From positions 207,026-271,025 of the forward strand of contig NZ_QGDD01000007.1 of the NCBI RefSeq assembly GCF_003160695.1: a stretch of 64,000 nt of DNA, written 5' to 3'. Shown here piece by piece: positions 1-8,459 of this stretch (position 1 is its first letter; each line of letters begins with the position of its first letter). The notes beneath the pieces are model-generated. The model saw only the letters and a program-made list of their open reading frames with translations. It was not told the DNA's origin and ran no database searches. A program made the position numbers and the translations under genes. The DNA comes from Nocardioides silvaticus (GTDB taxonomy: Bacteria > Actinomycetota > Actinomycetes > Propionibacteriales > Nocardioidaceae).

Positions 1-3
1 GCG

Positions 4-156
4 GCGTCTCGATACGTCGCTCGCTGCGCTCGCTCCTACTCGACGACCGAAGGGGCGTCTCGATACGTCGCTCGCTGCGCTCGCTCCTACTCGACGACCG
101 AAGGGGCGTCTCGATACGTCGCTCGCTGCGCTCGCTCCTACTCGACGACCGGGGGA
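4..156. repeat. Three tandem copies of a 51-bp repeat
   Basis: Three near-identical 51-bp units begin at 4, 55 and 106. Each starts GCGTCTCGATACG and ends around TACTCGACGACCG. The core CGCTCGCTGCGCTCGC is itself palindromic. The unit recurs once, in the same orientation, at 53481-53525, and a relative in opposite orientation lies at 53393-53437, so this is a dispersed intergenic family. No gene is visible between base 1 and the start codon at 257. Confidence 0.9.
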
Positions 157-256
157 CGACCGAGGGGACGGCCGACGGCCGGGGCGGCGCGGGCTACTCG
201 ACGACCGACGGGGTACCGGCACGACGATGGACGAGGCCCGACGAGAGGAGAGCGGC

Positions 257-562
257 ATGGCGAGCGAGGCTGCGTTCCCGGAGAACGACGAGGTTCCGGT
301 CGAGGACGCGCTGGAGCAGGCGCAGGACGCGGAGCCGGAGGACGACCCCGCCGAGGACTACCCGCCGGACGCCGTCGGGTTCGACGGGTCGCCGGTCGAG
401 GAGATCCTCGCCGACCGCAAGGAGCGGCTCGACCCGGACAACCGGCCCGAGAACTCCGAGGTGTCCAACGCCGGCCGGGAGTTCGACAGCGAGAAGGGCA
501 TGTTCACCGACCAGCCCGGCTACGAGGACGCTCCGAAGATCTACGACGACGACGAGACCTGA
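257..562 (+). CDS. Small acidic hypothetical protein (101 aa)
   Basis: Unrecognised protein, very rich in Asp and Glu, with no membrane segment or cysteines. The ATG at 257 is preferred over an in-frame upstream ATG at 227 because a purine-rich ribosome site (GAGGAGAG, 243-250) lies just before it. The C-terminal part (DRKERLDPDNRPENSEV, then FDSEKGMFTDQPGYED) looks like a conserved soluble actinobacterial family, but I cannot name it. It is probably disordered. It stands alone, 56 bases before the flavoprotein gene. Confidence 0.7.
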   Translation: MASEAAFPENDEVPVEDALEQAQDAEPEDDPAEDYPPDAVGFDGSPVEEILADRKERLDPDNRPENSEVSNAGREFDSEKGMFTDQPGYEDAPKIYDDDET

Positions 563-618
563 GCCCCCCGGCCCGGACTGATTCGTCGGTCCTCGGGCCG
601 GGCTGAGAAGATGGCCGG

Positions 619-1887
619 GTGACCACTCCGCAGCGCACCGACGTGCTCGTCGTGGGCGCGGGCCCGGCGGGCTCCGCGGCCGCGGCATGGGCTGCGCGCC
701 TGGGTGCGGACGTCGTGCTCGCGGACGCCGCGGTGTTCCCCCGCGACAAGACGTGCGGCGACGGGCTGACGCCCCGCGCCATCGGTGAGCTCGACCGGCT
801 CGGCCTGACCGACTGGGTGCGGGCGCACACCGTCAACCAGGGCCTGCGGGCCCACGGGTTCGGGCAGACGCTGCACCTGCCGTGGCCGGGCGGCAACCTG
901 CCCGACTGGGGCAGTGCGATCGCGCGCACCGAGCTCGACGACTACCTCCGCACGACCGCGATCAAGGCGGGCGCGACCGGGATCGACGGCGCGCGGGCGG
1001 TCGACGTGCGCTGGGACGGTGGCAAGGTGGCGGCCGTCGTGTTCGCACGCGGGTCCCGCGGCGGCGAGCGGTTCGAGATCGAGTGCGAGCGGCTGGTGGT
1101 CGCCGACGGCGTCCGGTCCCCGCTCGGGAAGGTGCTCGGCCGCGAGTGGCACCGCGACACGGTGTACGGCGTCGCCGGCCGTTGCTACGTGTCGTCGACG
1201 AAGCCGGACGATCCGTGGATCAGCTCGCACCTGGAGCTGCGCGGTCAGGATGGCGAGGTGCTCTCCGGCTACGGCTGGATCTTCCCGCTCGGCACCGACG
1301 CCGGCGGGGTCAACCTCGGCGTCGGCACGCTGGCGACGGCGAAGCGGCCGGCCGACGTGGCGATCAAGCCGCTGATGGGCTTCTACGCCGACGAGCGGCG
1401 CGAGGAGTTCGAGCTCGGCGACGAGCTGCGGATGCCGACGTCCGCGCTGCTGCCGATGGGCGGCGCGGTCTCCAACGTCGCGGGTCCGAACTGGGCGCTG
1501 ATCGGCGACGCCGCCGCCTGCGTCAACCCGCTCAACGGCGAGGGCATCGACTACGGCCTCGAGACCGGTCGGCTCATCGCCGAGCTGATGGTCTCGACGG
1601 GCTCGACCACCGGTGGGGCCGACCTCGGCGTCATCTGGCCGGCGGTGCTGCGGGAGCACTACGGCGAGGCCTTCTCCATCGCCCGGCGGCTCGCCGGGCT
1701 GGTGACCGTGCCGCGGCTGCTCCCGGCGCTCGGCCCGGTCGGCATGCGCTCGGACCTGCTGATGACACTGGCACTGCGCTGGATGGGCAACTTCGTGACC
1801 GACGAGGACCGCGACCGGGCCGCGCGGGTGTGGCGCTGGGCCGGGCGTCGCTCGATCGCCCGGGACGCCCGTCCTCCTTTCGCCTAG
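619..1887 (+). CDS. Geranylgeranyl reductase family FAD-dependent oxidoreductase
   Basis: A 422-residue flavoprotein. The N-terminal Rossmann motif VLVVGAGPAGSAAA (about 9-22) binds the FAD ADP moiety. The CGDGLTPRAI segment (about 46-55) and the second FAD motif LIGDAAACVNPLNGEGID (about 294-311) are typical of the geranylgeranyl reductase / menaquinone reductase MenJ group. That group reduces isoprenoid double bonds, for example in lipids or menaquinone side chains; the substrate here cannot be read from sequence. The start is GTG. Residues 324-332 (VSTGSTTGG) are encoded by a copy of the short repeat with core TCGACAGGCTCG and look like an added loop. Confidence 0.88.
   Translation: MTTPQRTDVLVVGAGPAGSAAAAWAARLGADVVLADAAVFPRDKTCGDGLTPRAIGELDRLGLTDWVRAHTVNQGLRAHGFGQTLHLPWPGGNLPDWGSAIARTELDDYLRTTAIKAGATGIDGARAVDVRWDGGKVAAVVFARGSRGGERFEIECERLVVADGVRSPLGKVLGREWHRDTVYGVAGRCYVSSTKPDDPWISSHLELRGQDGEVLSGYGWIFPLGTDAGGVNLGVGTLATAKRPADVAIKPLMGFYADERREEFELGDELRMPTSALLPMGGAVSNVAGPNWALIGDAAACVNPLNGEGIDYGLETGRLIAELMVSTGSTTGGADLGVIWPAVLREHYGEAFSIARRLAGLVTVPRLLPALGPVGMRSDLLMTLALRWMGNFVTDEDRDRAARVWRWAGRRSIARDARPPFA
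1594..1605. repeat. Intragenic short repeat, core TCGACGGGCTCG
   Basis: One-base variant of the TCGACAGGCTCG core, inside the geranylgeranyl reductase gene, read as S-T-G-S. See the matching copies at 3017, 7575, 33018, 35872 and 48821. Confidence 0.6.
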
Positions 1888-1928
1888 GCACGAAGGTGCC
1901 AGCCTCTAGTCTGGGGCGGGGAGGACCC

Positions 1929-2804
1929 ATGGGGCAGCAGGTGCAACGGCTGGCGGCGTACGCCGTCATCGTCCGCGGCGACCGCATCCTCCTCAGCCGG
2001 CTCGCCGAGCGGGTCACGAAGCACGAGCTGTGGACGCTGCCGGGCGGCGGCGTCGACCACGGCGAGGACCCGCGAGCGGCCGTCATCCGTGAGATCTACG
2101 AGGAGACCGGGCTGCACGCCGAGGTCGGCGAGACCGCCCACGTCTTCTCGATGCACCTCTCCGACACCTGGCGCCGCGGCCGCCGCGTGGACGCGCACTC
2201 CGTGCGGATGGTGTACGACGGCTGGGTGGCCTCCGACGCCCCCGACCCCCGGGTCGTGGAGATCGACGGCTCGACCGCCGACGCTGCCTGGCAGCCGATC
2301 GCGGACGTGCTCGACGGCACCCTGCCGACCGTCGGCCTGGTCACCGAGGCGCTGGCCGTGCTGCTGCCGTACCGGCGCCAGCGGGTGGCCGCCTACGCCT
2401 ACGTCGAGCGGGACGGCGCCCTGCTGCTGACCCGCAACTCCGCCCTCGGGCCGCACCCCGGCGTCTGGACCCTGCCCGGCGGCGGCATCGACCACGGCGA
2501 GTCCCCGGGCGCCACCGTGCTGCGCGAGCTGCAGGAGGAGTGCGGGCTCGACGGCGAGCTGGGTGCGCTGCTGACGGTCGACGACCACCACTTCACCGGC
2601 ACCGCCCCTACCGGCCGCCGCGAGGACTTCCACGCCATCCGGATCGTCTACCGCGCCACGGTGCCGGACGGCGCCGAGCCGCGGGTCGTCGAGGTCGACG
2701 GGACGACCGACGCGGTGGCGTGGGTGCCGATCGCGGAGGTCTCCGCGGACGAGGAGTCCTACAGCAGTCTTGTTCGCGCTGCGATTGCGGCTGCGGGGGA
2801 TTGA
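1929..2804 (+). CDS. Tandem Nudix hydrolase (two Nudix domains)
   Basis: A 291-residue protein with two complete Nudix domains in one chain. Both Nudix boxes fit GX5EX7REUXEEXGU: GGVDHGEDPRAAVIREIYEE (about 45-65) and GGIDHGESPGATVLRELQEE (about 186-206). Each domain is preceded by a similar QRVAAYAYV/QRLAAYAVI strand, so the gene arose by internal duplication. Both active sites keep the metal-binding REXXEE core and should hydrolyse X-linked nucleoside diphosphates; substrates are unknown. The ATG at 1929 has a strong ribosome site (GGGGAGGA, 1917-1925 region) and a TAGTCT -10 box at 1907. The gene ends at a strong hairpin. Confidence 0.88.
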   Translation: MGQQVQRLAAYAVIVRGDRILLSRLAERVTKHELWTLPGGGVDHGEDPRAAVIREIYEETGLHAEVGETAHVFSMHLSDTWRRGRRVDAHSVRMVYDGWVASDAPDPRVVEIDGSTADAAWQPIADVLDGTLPTVGLVTEALAVLLPYRRQRVAAYAYVERDGALLLTRNSALGPHPGVWTLPGGGIDHGESPGATVLRELQEECGLDGELGALLTVDDHHFTGTAPTGRREDFHAIRIVYRATVPDGAEPRVVEVDGTTDAVAWVPIAEVSADEESYSSLVRAAIAAAGD

Positions 2805-2839
2805 AGGAGTCCGCTGCGCGGGGCTTCGCATTCGTGTGT

Positions 2840-2878
2840 GGGGCGGCCCTCCCGCTCCGGCCGGAAGCGGGCCGCCCC
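2840..2878. terminator. GC-rich hairpin after the Nudix gene
   Basis: Perfect 10-bp arms GGGGCGGCCC (2840-2849) and GGGCCGCCCC (2869-2878) flank a 19-base loop that can pair further. There is no T run, as is common for actinobacterial terminators. The rest of the 2805-3009 gap holds no ORF I can support. Confidence 0.55.
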
Positions 2879-2996
2879 GGACCCGTTCGCGGGGTGGGTC
2901 GTCCCCTGCTCCTCGACCGGGCGCGGCTGCCCCAGCTGGTCGAGCAACGGGTCGGTGGTTCGACCGCGAGATCGCGTTGATTGATCGGGCGCGCAC

Positions 2997-3002
2997 TAAG
3001 TT
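2997..3002 (+). promoter_or_regulatory. -10 box of the transhydrogenase gene
   Basis: TAAGTT, 7 bases before the GTG at 3010; it supports that start and a leaderless message. Confidence 0.5.
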
Positions 3003-3009
3003 GGGCGAC

Positions 3010-4296
3010 GTGGATCTCGACAGGCTCGATCATCGGGAAAGTGTCTTCACCTATGCAGCACCGGCGCTGAAGTTCGGGCGGGGGGCGTCGCGCGAGCTCG
3101 GGTACGACCTGACGACGTGGGGCGTGCGACGGGTGCTGCTGGTGACCGATCCCGGCGTCGCCGCGGCGGGGCACCCGGCCGCGGTGGCCGAGGCGCTGGT
3201 CGAGCGCGGCCTGTCCGTCACGACGTACGACGGCGCCCGTGTCGAGCCGACCGACGAGTCGCTGAGGCACGCGGCGGAGTTCGCGCGGGCGGAGGGGCCG
3301 TTCGACGCGGTGGTGGCGGTCGGGGGCGGGTCGTCGATCGACACCGCCAAGGCGGTGGCGCTGCTGGTGACGAACCCCGGCGAGCTGATGGACTACGTCA
3401 ACGCGCCCGTCGGGAAGGCGCGCGCGCCGGAGCAGCCACTGCTGCCGCTGGTCGCGGTGCCGACGACGACCGGCACCGGCAGCGAGAGCACCACGATCTG
3501 CGTGATGGACGTGCTGGCGCTCAAGGTGAAGACCGGCATCAGCCACCCGGCGCTCCGGCCGCGGCTGGCCGTCGTCGACCCGGACCTCAGCGCCACCCAG
3601 CCGGCGGGGGTGACCGCGGCGGCGGGGATGGACATCCTGTGCCACGCGCTCGAGAGCTACACCGCCCGGTGGTACGCCGACTTCGACGCGAAGACGCCCG
3701 AGCAGCGGGTGCCCTACTGCGGCTCCAACCCGATCGCCGACCTGTGGTCGGAGCGGGCGCTCGGCCTGCTCGCCGGTGCCTTCCGCGACGCCGTGCGCGA
3801 GGGTGGGATGGCGCCGGAGGTGGCCGAGCAGATGGCGATGGCGGCGACGTTCGCGGGGCTGGGGTTCGGCAACGCCGGCGTGCACATCCCGCACGCCAAC
3901 GCCTACCCGATCGCCGGGCGGGTGCGGGACTACCGCCCTGCGGGCTACCCCAGCGACGAGCCGATCGTGCCGCACGGGATGGCGGTCGCGCTGACGGCGC
4001 CGGAGGCGTTCCGGTTCACGTTCGACGCCGCACCCGAGCGGCACCTACGGGCGGCCCGGCTGCTGGACCCGGCCGCCGAGGGCGACGGGCCCGACGTGCT
4101 GCCGCGCACCCTGGCGACCCTCATGCGCGACATCGGGCTGCCCAACGGTCTGGGCGAGGTCGGCTACGGCGAGGCCGACGTCGACGACCTGGTCGCGGGC
4201 GCCGTCCAGCAGCAGCGACTTCTCGCGACCGCCCCGAAGCCGGTCACCGACGACGACCTGGCGGGGATCATCGGGTCGTCGATGCAGCACTGGTGA
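3010..4296 (+). CDS. Hydroxyacid-oxoacid transhydrogenase (iron-type ADH family)
   Basis: A 428-residue member of the iron-containing alcohol dehydrogenase fold, closest in layout to ADHFE1/HOT, which couples 4-hydroxybutyrate oxidation to 2-oxoglutarate reduction, giving succinate semialdehyde and D-2-hydroxyglutarate. Visible features: AVGGGSSIDTAKAV (NAD-binding turn, about 103-116), PTTTGTGSE (about 153-161), DILCHALESY and HIPHANAYPI with the metal-ligand histidines. It has the family's long inserts (YADFDAKTPEQRVPYCGSNP). GTG 3010 is chosen for its -10 box; TTG 3001 is an alternative. The first codons (DLDRLDH) come from a copy of the TCGACAGGCTCG repeat. A D-2-hydroxyglutarate dehydrogenase gene follows 54 bases on. 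Confidence 0.85.
   Translation: MDLDRLDHRESVFTYAAPALKFGRGASRELGYDLTTWGVRRVLLVTDPGVAAAGHPAAVAEALVERGLSVTTYDGARVEPTDESLRHAAEFARAEGPFDAVVAVGGGSSIDTAKAVALLVTNPGELMDYVNAPVGKARAPEQPLLPLVAVPTTTGTGSESTTICVMDVLALKVKTGISHPALRPRLAVVDPDLSATQPAGVTAAAGMDILCHALESYTARWYADFDAKTPEQRVPYCGSNPIADLWSERALGLLAGAFRDAVREGGMAPEVAEQMAMAATFAGLGFGNAGVHIPHANAYPIAGRVRDYRPAGYPSDEPIVPHGMAVALTAPEAFRFTFDAAPERHLRAARLLDPAAEGDGPDVLPRTLATLMRDIGLPNGLGEVGYGEADVDDLVAGAVQQQRLLATAPKPVTDDDLAGIIGSSMQHW
3017..3028. repeat. Intragenic short repeat, core TCGACAGGCTCG
   Basis: Exact core at the extreme 5' end of the transhydrogenase gene, read as L-D-R-L-D, the same reading phase as the copy in the sirtuin gene. Confidence 0.6.
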
Positions 4297-4337
4297 CCAC
4301 GCCTGCGGTCGGGTGCGAGCGCGCGCTCCCGGCCGAC

Positions 4338-4343
4338 TAGATT
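4338..4343 (+). promoter_or_regulatory. -10 box of the FAD/Fe-S dehydrogenase gene
   Basis: TAGATT, 7 bases before the GTG at 4351, so this gene can be transcribed apart from the upstream transhydrogenase. Confidence 0.6.
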
Positions 4344-4350
4344 TGACCGG

Positions 4351-7128
4351 GTGAGCGACCCCCGGAGCCTGGTGGCCGAGCTGGCCCGCCGGGGCGTCGA
4401 GGCCGACGACTCCGCCCTGACCCGCGCCCTCTACTCCTCCGACGCGTCGATCTACCGGGTGCTGCCCGCCGCCGTCGCCCGGCCACGTCACCGCGACCAG
4501 CTGGAGGCGGTGCTCGAGGTCGCCGCGGCGGCGGGGACGTCGGTGACCATGCGCGGGTCCGGTACGTCGATCGCGGGCAACGCCGTGGGCGAGGGAATCG
4601 TCGTCGACACCCGTCGCCTGGACCGGGTGCTCGAGATCGACCCGGACGCCCGCACCGCGCGGGTCGAGCCGGGCATCGTGCACGCCGTGCTGCAGCGGGC
4701 CGCAGCACCGTACGGCCTGCGCTACGGGCCAGACCCCTCCACGCACACCCGCTGCACGATCGGCGGCATGGTCGGCAACAACGCCTGCGGCTCGCGGGCG
4801 TTGGGCTACGGGCGGTCGGCCGACACGGTCGTGGCCGCCGACGTGGTCTGGGGCGACCGGACGGCGAGCGCGGCGGAGGTCGAGGCCCGGCTGGCTTCGG
4901 TCGTCGCGGAGGAGCTCGGGCACGTGCGGACGTCGTTCGGGCAGTTCACCCGGCAGGTGTCGGGCTACTCCCTGGAGCACCTGCTGCCCGAGCGGCTGTC
5001 GGTGCCGAAGTTCTTCGCCGGCTCCGAGGGCACCCTCGGGCTGCTGCGCGAGGTCACCGTGTCACTGGTGCCGGAGGAGGAGCGAAGCCTCCTCGTGCTC
5101 GGCTACCCGTCGATGGTCGAGGCGGCCGACGCGGTGCCGTTCCTGCTCGGCGCGGTCGCCGGCGAGGCCCGGATGGTCGCGTGCGAGGGCCTCGACGCGC
5201 GGATCGTCGACCTGGTGCGCGCCCGGGGGGGCTCGGTGCCCGACCTGCCGCAGGGGAGCGGCTGGCTCTTCGTCGAGATGGCCGGACCCGAGCGGCTGCC
5301 GGCGCTCGCCGCGCTCGAGACGTCGGCCGGCGCGCTCGACTCGTTCGTCGTCGGCTCGCCCACCCAGGCGGCGGCGCTGTGGCGGATCCGCGAGGACGGC
5401 GCCGGCCTGGCCGCACGCAGCCTGTCGCGCCCGGCGTACTCCGGCTGGGAGGACGCCGCCGTGCCGCCCGCCCGGCTCGGCGCCTGGCTGCGCGACTTCG
5501 ACGAGCTCCTCCGCGAGCACCGGCTCGACGGCGTGCCCTACGGCCACTTCGGCGACGGCTGCGTGCACGTGCGCATCGACTTCGACTTCTCCGGTGGTCC
5601 GGCGGCGTTCCGCGAGTTCCTCGTCGCGTGCGCCGAGCGTCTGCGCGAGCACGGCGGCTCCCTGTCGGGCGAGCACGGCGACGGCAGGGCCCGGTCGGAG
5701 CTGCTGCCGCTGATGTACGACGAGACGTCGCTCCGACTGTTCGCCGCGGTCAAGCACGCGGCCGATCCGGCGGGGCTGCTCAACCCCGGCGTGCTCGTCG
5801 AGCCGCGGCCGCTCGACGCCGACCTGCGGCCGGCCCGCCCGGTGACGCCGGTCGGCTCGGTGCTGGCACTCGCCCACGACGGCGGCTCGCTGGGCGCAGC
5901 GGTGCACCGGTGCACGGGGGTCGGGAAGTGCGTAGCGCCGTCGCCAGCGGGCGTGATGTGCCCGTCGTACGTCGCCACCGGCGACGAGAAGGACTCCACC
6001 CGCGGCCGTGCCCGGGTGCTGCAGGAGGCGCTGACCGGAGCGCTGCCCGGCGGGGTCGAAGACCCTGCCGTGCACGAGGCGCTCGACCTGTGCCTGTCCT
6101 GCAAGGGCTGCTCCTCGGACTGCCCGACCGGCGTCGACATGGCGACCTACAAGTCCGAGGTGCTGCAGCAGACCTACGCCGGGAAGCGACGGCCGCGGTC
6201 GCACTACCTGCTCGGGCGGCTCCCGCGCTGGGCGCGGCTCGGCGCACCGGTGGCCCGCGTGAACAACGCGGCGCTGCGGGTCGGCCCGCTCGCGTCGCTG
6301 GCCAAGGCCGCGGCCGGGGTCGACCAGCGGCGGTCGCTGCCGACGTTCGCCACGAAGCGGCTGCGCAGGCTTGCGGCCACCTCGACGATCGAGCAGGTGC
6401 GCGGCCGCGCCGGCGGCGTCGACGTGTGGGTGTGGGCCGACTCGTTCACCGACCACTTCCGCACCGCGCCAGGACTGGCCGCGATCGAGTTCCTCGAGGC
6501 GTCCGGCCTGCGGGTGCGGGTGATCGGCGACCGCGCCTGCTGCGCTCTGCCGTGGATCACGACCGGCCAGCTCGATGCCGCACAGCGGATCGTCGGGAAG
6601 GCGGTGACCGCGCTGGCGCCGTACGTCGACTCGGGCGTGCCCGTCCTCGGCCTCGAGCCCTCGTGCGTAGCGGCGCTGCGCTCCGACGCGGCCGAGCTGG
6701 TCGACGACCCGACGGCTGCGCGGGTCGGCGCGGGCGTGCTGACCTTCGCCGAGCTGGTGACCCGGCTCGGCCTGCCGCTTCCCGACCTGAGCGGCGTCGC
6801 GGTCGTCGCGCAGCCGCACTGCCACCACTCCTCGGTGCTCGGCTGGGCCGCCGACCGCACCCTGCTCGAGCGAGCCGGGGCGACGGTGACCGCGGTGCCC
6901 GGGTGCTGCGGGCTGGCCGGCAACTGGGGCGTCGAGAAGGGGCACTACGAGACCTCGGTGGCGATCGCCGAGTCGCACCTGCTGCCCGCCGTCCGCACCG
7001 CGCGGGAGGTCGACCCGCAGACGGTGGTGCTCGCCGACGGCATGTCCTGCGCGCTCCAGCTCGACGACCTCGCCGGCGTGCAGGCGCTCCACCTCGCCGA
7101 GCTGCTCGCCTCTAGGCTGGAGGGGTGA
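4351..7128 (+). CDS. FAD-binding and Fe-S D-2-hydroxyacid (likely D-2-hydroxyglutarate) dehydrogenase
   Basis: A 925-residue fusion of GlcD-like and GlcF-like halves. Residues about 30-240 are an FAD_binding_4 domain (GSGTSIAGNAVGEGIVVDT, GGMVGNNACGSRALGYGR). About 240-490 is the FAD-linked oxidase C-terminal domain (GHFGDGCVHVRI, SGEHGDGRARSELLP). The Fe-S part has CTGVGKCVAPSPAGVMCPS (about 521-539) and CLSCKGCSSDCPTG (about 582-595), then two CCG-type segments (DRACCALPW about 727, PHCHHSSVLGW about 821, GCCGLAGNWG about 851). Such fusions oxidise D-2-hydroxyacids and pass electrons to the membrane chain. The adjacent transhydrogenase, a source of D-2-hydroxyglutarate, makes that the likeliest substrate; D-lactate or glycolate are alternatives. 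Confidence 0.85.
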   Translation: MSDPRSLVAELARRGVEADDSALTRALYSSDASIYRVLPAAVARPRHRDQLEAVLEVAAAAGTSVTMRGSGTSIAGNAVGEGIVVDTRRLDRVLEIDPDARTARVEPGIVHAVLQRAAAPYGLRYGPDPSTHTRCTIGGMVGNNACGSRALGYGRSADTVVAADVVWGDRTASAAEVEARLASVVAEELGHVRTSFGQFTRQVSGYSLEHLLPERLSVPKFFAGSEGTLGLLREVTVSLVPEEERSLLVLGYPSMVEAADAVPFLLGAVAGEARMVACEGLDARIVDLVRARGGSVPDLPQGSGWLFVEMAGPERLPALAALETSAGALDSFVVGSPTQAAALWRIREDGAGLAARSLSRPAYSGWEDAAVPPARLGAWLRDFDELLREHRLDGVPYGHFGDGCVHVRIDFDFSGGPAAFREFLVACAERLREHGGSLSGEHGDGRARSELLPLMYDETSLRLFAAVKHAADPAGLLNPGVLVEPRPLDADLRPARPVTPVGSVLALAHDGGSLGAAVHRCTGVGKCVAPSPAGVMCPSYVATGDEKDSTRGRARVLQEALTGALPGGVEDPAVHEALDLCLSCKGCSSDCPTGVDMATYKSEVLQQTYAGKRRPRSHYLLGRLPRWARLGAPVARVNNAALRVGPLASLAKAAAGVDQRRSLPTFATKRLRRLAATSTIEQVRGRAGGVDVWVWADSFTDHFRTAPGLAAIEFLEASGLRVRVIGDRACCALPWITTGQLDAAQRIVGKAVTALAPYVDSGVPVLGLEPSCVAALRSDAAELVDDPTAARVGAGVLTFAELVTRLGLPLPDLSGVAVVAQPHCHHSSVLGWAADRTLLERAGATVTAVPGCCGLAGNWGVEKGHYETSVAIAESHLLPAVRTAREVDPQTVVLADGMSCALQLDDLAGVQALHLAELLASRLEG
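7113..7118 (+). promoter_or_regulatory. -10 box inside the dehydrogenase 3' end
   Basis: TAGGCT, 6 bases before the GTG at 7125. It supports independent expression of the 28-codon ORF and the methyltransferase after it. Confidence 0.5.
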
Positions 7129-7211
7129 ACCCGCGCCACCGCCGACTCGTGATCCCGGTCGCGTTGGCGGCGCTGCTCATCATCGTCGTCGTCGCGGCGA
7201 TCCTCGGATGA
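7125..7211 (+). CDS. 28-residue single-span membrane microprotein
   Basis: A 28-codon frame starts GTG with a 4-base GTGA overlap on the dehydrogenase stop. It encodes a basic head (MNPRHRRL) followed by about 20 hydrophobic residues (VIPVALAALLIIVVVAAILG), a textbook transmembrane segment with positive-inside topology. A -10 box sits 6 bases upstream. The ATG of the methyltransferase follows 9 bases after its stop. No family is recognised. It could be a real membrane peptide or a short translated leader that couples the two larger genes. Confidence 0.5.
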   Translation: MNPRHRRLVIPVALAALLIIVVVAAILG

Positions 7212-7220
7212 CGGGCTGAG

Positions 7221-8459
7221 ATGGCGTCGGTGACCGAGTCGCTCGGCGAGGGCCTCGCCCGGGTCCGGGAGCGCCTCCTCGACGCCGAGGGGCTGCTGCG
7301 CGGGCTCGCGACGGGCCGGCAGAAGGGCGCGCAGCCGCCGTGGCGCCGGGTCGAGCTGCGATGGGTGGACCTCAAGGCGGGACCCCACCTCCAGGTCGTG
7401 CGGTACGACGCCACCCAGGCTCACACCTCCAACCACCTCGCCGGCGAGGCGGCCGGGGCCGCCGTCGACGCGCTGCTGGCCGAGCCGTTCGGCAACTGGC
7501 ACGTCGAGACGACGAGCGAGGTGCTGCAGCTGCGGGTCACGAAGAAGCTCGAGGCGATCACCCACACGAAGGTCTCGGCAGGCTCGACGACCAGCGGAGG
7601 TGCGGCCCGGGTGGACCGCAGCCACGACCGGGAGAAGGCGCGGCTGTTGCCGAGCGACGACCCGGTGCTGACCGCGCTCGGGATCGCCGACGCGGAGGGG
7701 CGGGTCAAGCCGAGCCGGCAGGCGAAGTACCGCCAGGTGGAGGAGTTCGTGCGGATCCTCGACACGACGATCTCCGACGCGATCGGCAAGCAGCTGCGGC
7801 GGCCGACCGCCGACGACCCGCTGCGCATCGTCGACCTCGGCTGCGGCAACGGCTACCTGACGTTCGCCGCGCACCGGTACCTCACCGAGCACCGCGGGCT
7901 ACCGGTGCGACTGGTCGGCGTCGACGTGAAGGAGCAGTCCGCCGAGCACAACAGCCGGCTCGCGGCCGACCTCTCGATCGAGGCCGACTTCGTCGTCGGC
8001 ACCATCCACGGCGCCGAGCTGCCCGAGCGGGACCGGCGCCCGGACGTCGTGCTCGCGCTGCACGCGTGCGACACGGCCACCGACGAGGCGCTCGCCCGGG
8101 CGGTGGGCTGGCGGGCGCCGGTGGTGCTGGCCGCGCCCTGCTGCCACCACGACCTCGCGGCCCAGCTGCGCACGGCGCCGACCCCCTCGCCGTACGCCTC
8201 CCTGACCCGGCACGGCATCCTCCGCGAGCGGTTCGCCGACACGATGACCGATGCCGTGCGGGAGATGTTGCTGCGGCTGCACGGCTACCGCGTCGACGTC
8301 ATGCAGTTCGTCGAGAGCAAGCACACCCCGCGCAACACGCTGCTGCGGGCGGTGCGGACGGGGGCGGCGCCGGAGCCCGCGCTGCGGCAGGAGTACGACG
8401 ACCTCGTCGCCGCCTGGCAGGTCACACCGCGCCTCGACGTGCTGCTCGGAGCCGGGTGA
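7221..8459 (+). CDS. SAM-dependent methyltransferase (METTL25/Methyltransf_32-like)
   Basis: A 412-residue protein. The C-terminal half is a class I methyltransferase: motif I VDLGCGNGYLTFAAH (about 208-222), VGVDVKEQSAEHN (motif II acidic end) and LALHACDTATDEAL, APCCHHDLA, which resemble the METTL25/GSTCD group often annotated as an RNA-related methyltransferase. The N-terminal part (about 1-130) is rich in basic residues (LRVTKKLEAITHTK) and could bind nucleic acid. Between the two lies VSAGSTTSGG (about 118-127), encoded by the short repeat and probably an inserted linker. Target unknown. It overlaps the next gene by four bases (GTGA). Confidence 0.78.
   Translation: MASVTESLGEGLARVRERLLDAEGLLRGLATGRQKGAQPPWRRVELRWVDLKAGPHLQVVRYDATQAHTSNHLAGEAAGAAVDALLAEPFGNWHVETTSEVLQLRVTKKLEAITHTKVSAGSTTSGGAARVDRSHDREKARLLPSDDPVLTALGIADAEGRVKPSRQAKYRQVEEFVRILDTTISDAIGKQLRRPTADDPLRIVDLGCGNGYLTFAAHRYLTEHRGLPVRLVGVDVKEQSAEHNSRLAADLSIEADFVVGTIHGAELPERDRRPDVVLALHACDTATDEALARAVGWRAPVVLAAPCCHHDLAAQLRTAPTPSPYASLTRHGILRERFADTMTDAVREMLLRLHGYRVDVMQFVESKHTPRNTLLRAVRTGAAPEPALRQEYDDLVAAWQVTPRLDVLLGAG
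7575..7586. repeat. Intragenic short repeat, core TCGGCAGGCTCG
   Basis: One-base variant of the TCGACAGGCTCG core in the methyltransferase gene, read as S-A-G-S at the border between the N-terminal and methyltransferase domains. Confidence 0.6.

Noticed and set aside
5054..7092. Long minus-strand frames opposite the FAD/Fe-S dehydrogenase
   Set aside because: Antisense shadows of a clearly coding plus-strand gene; no domains.
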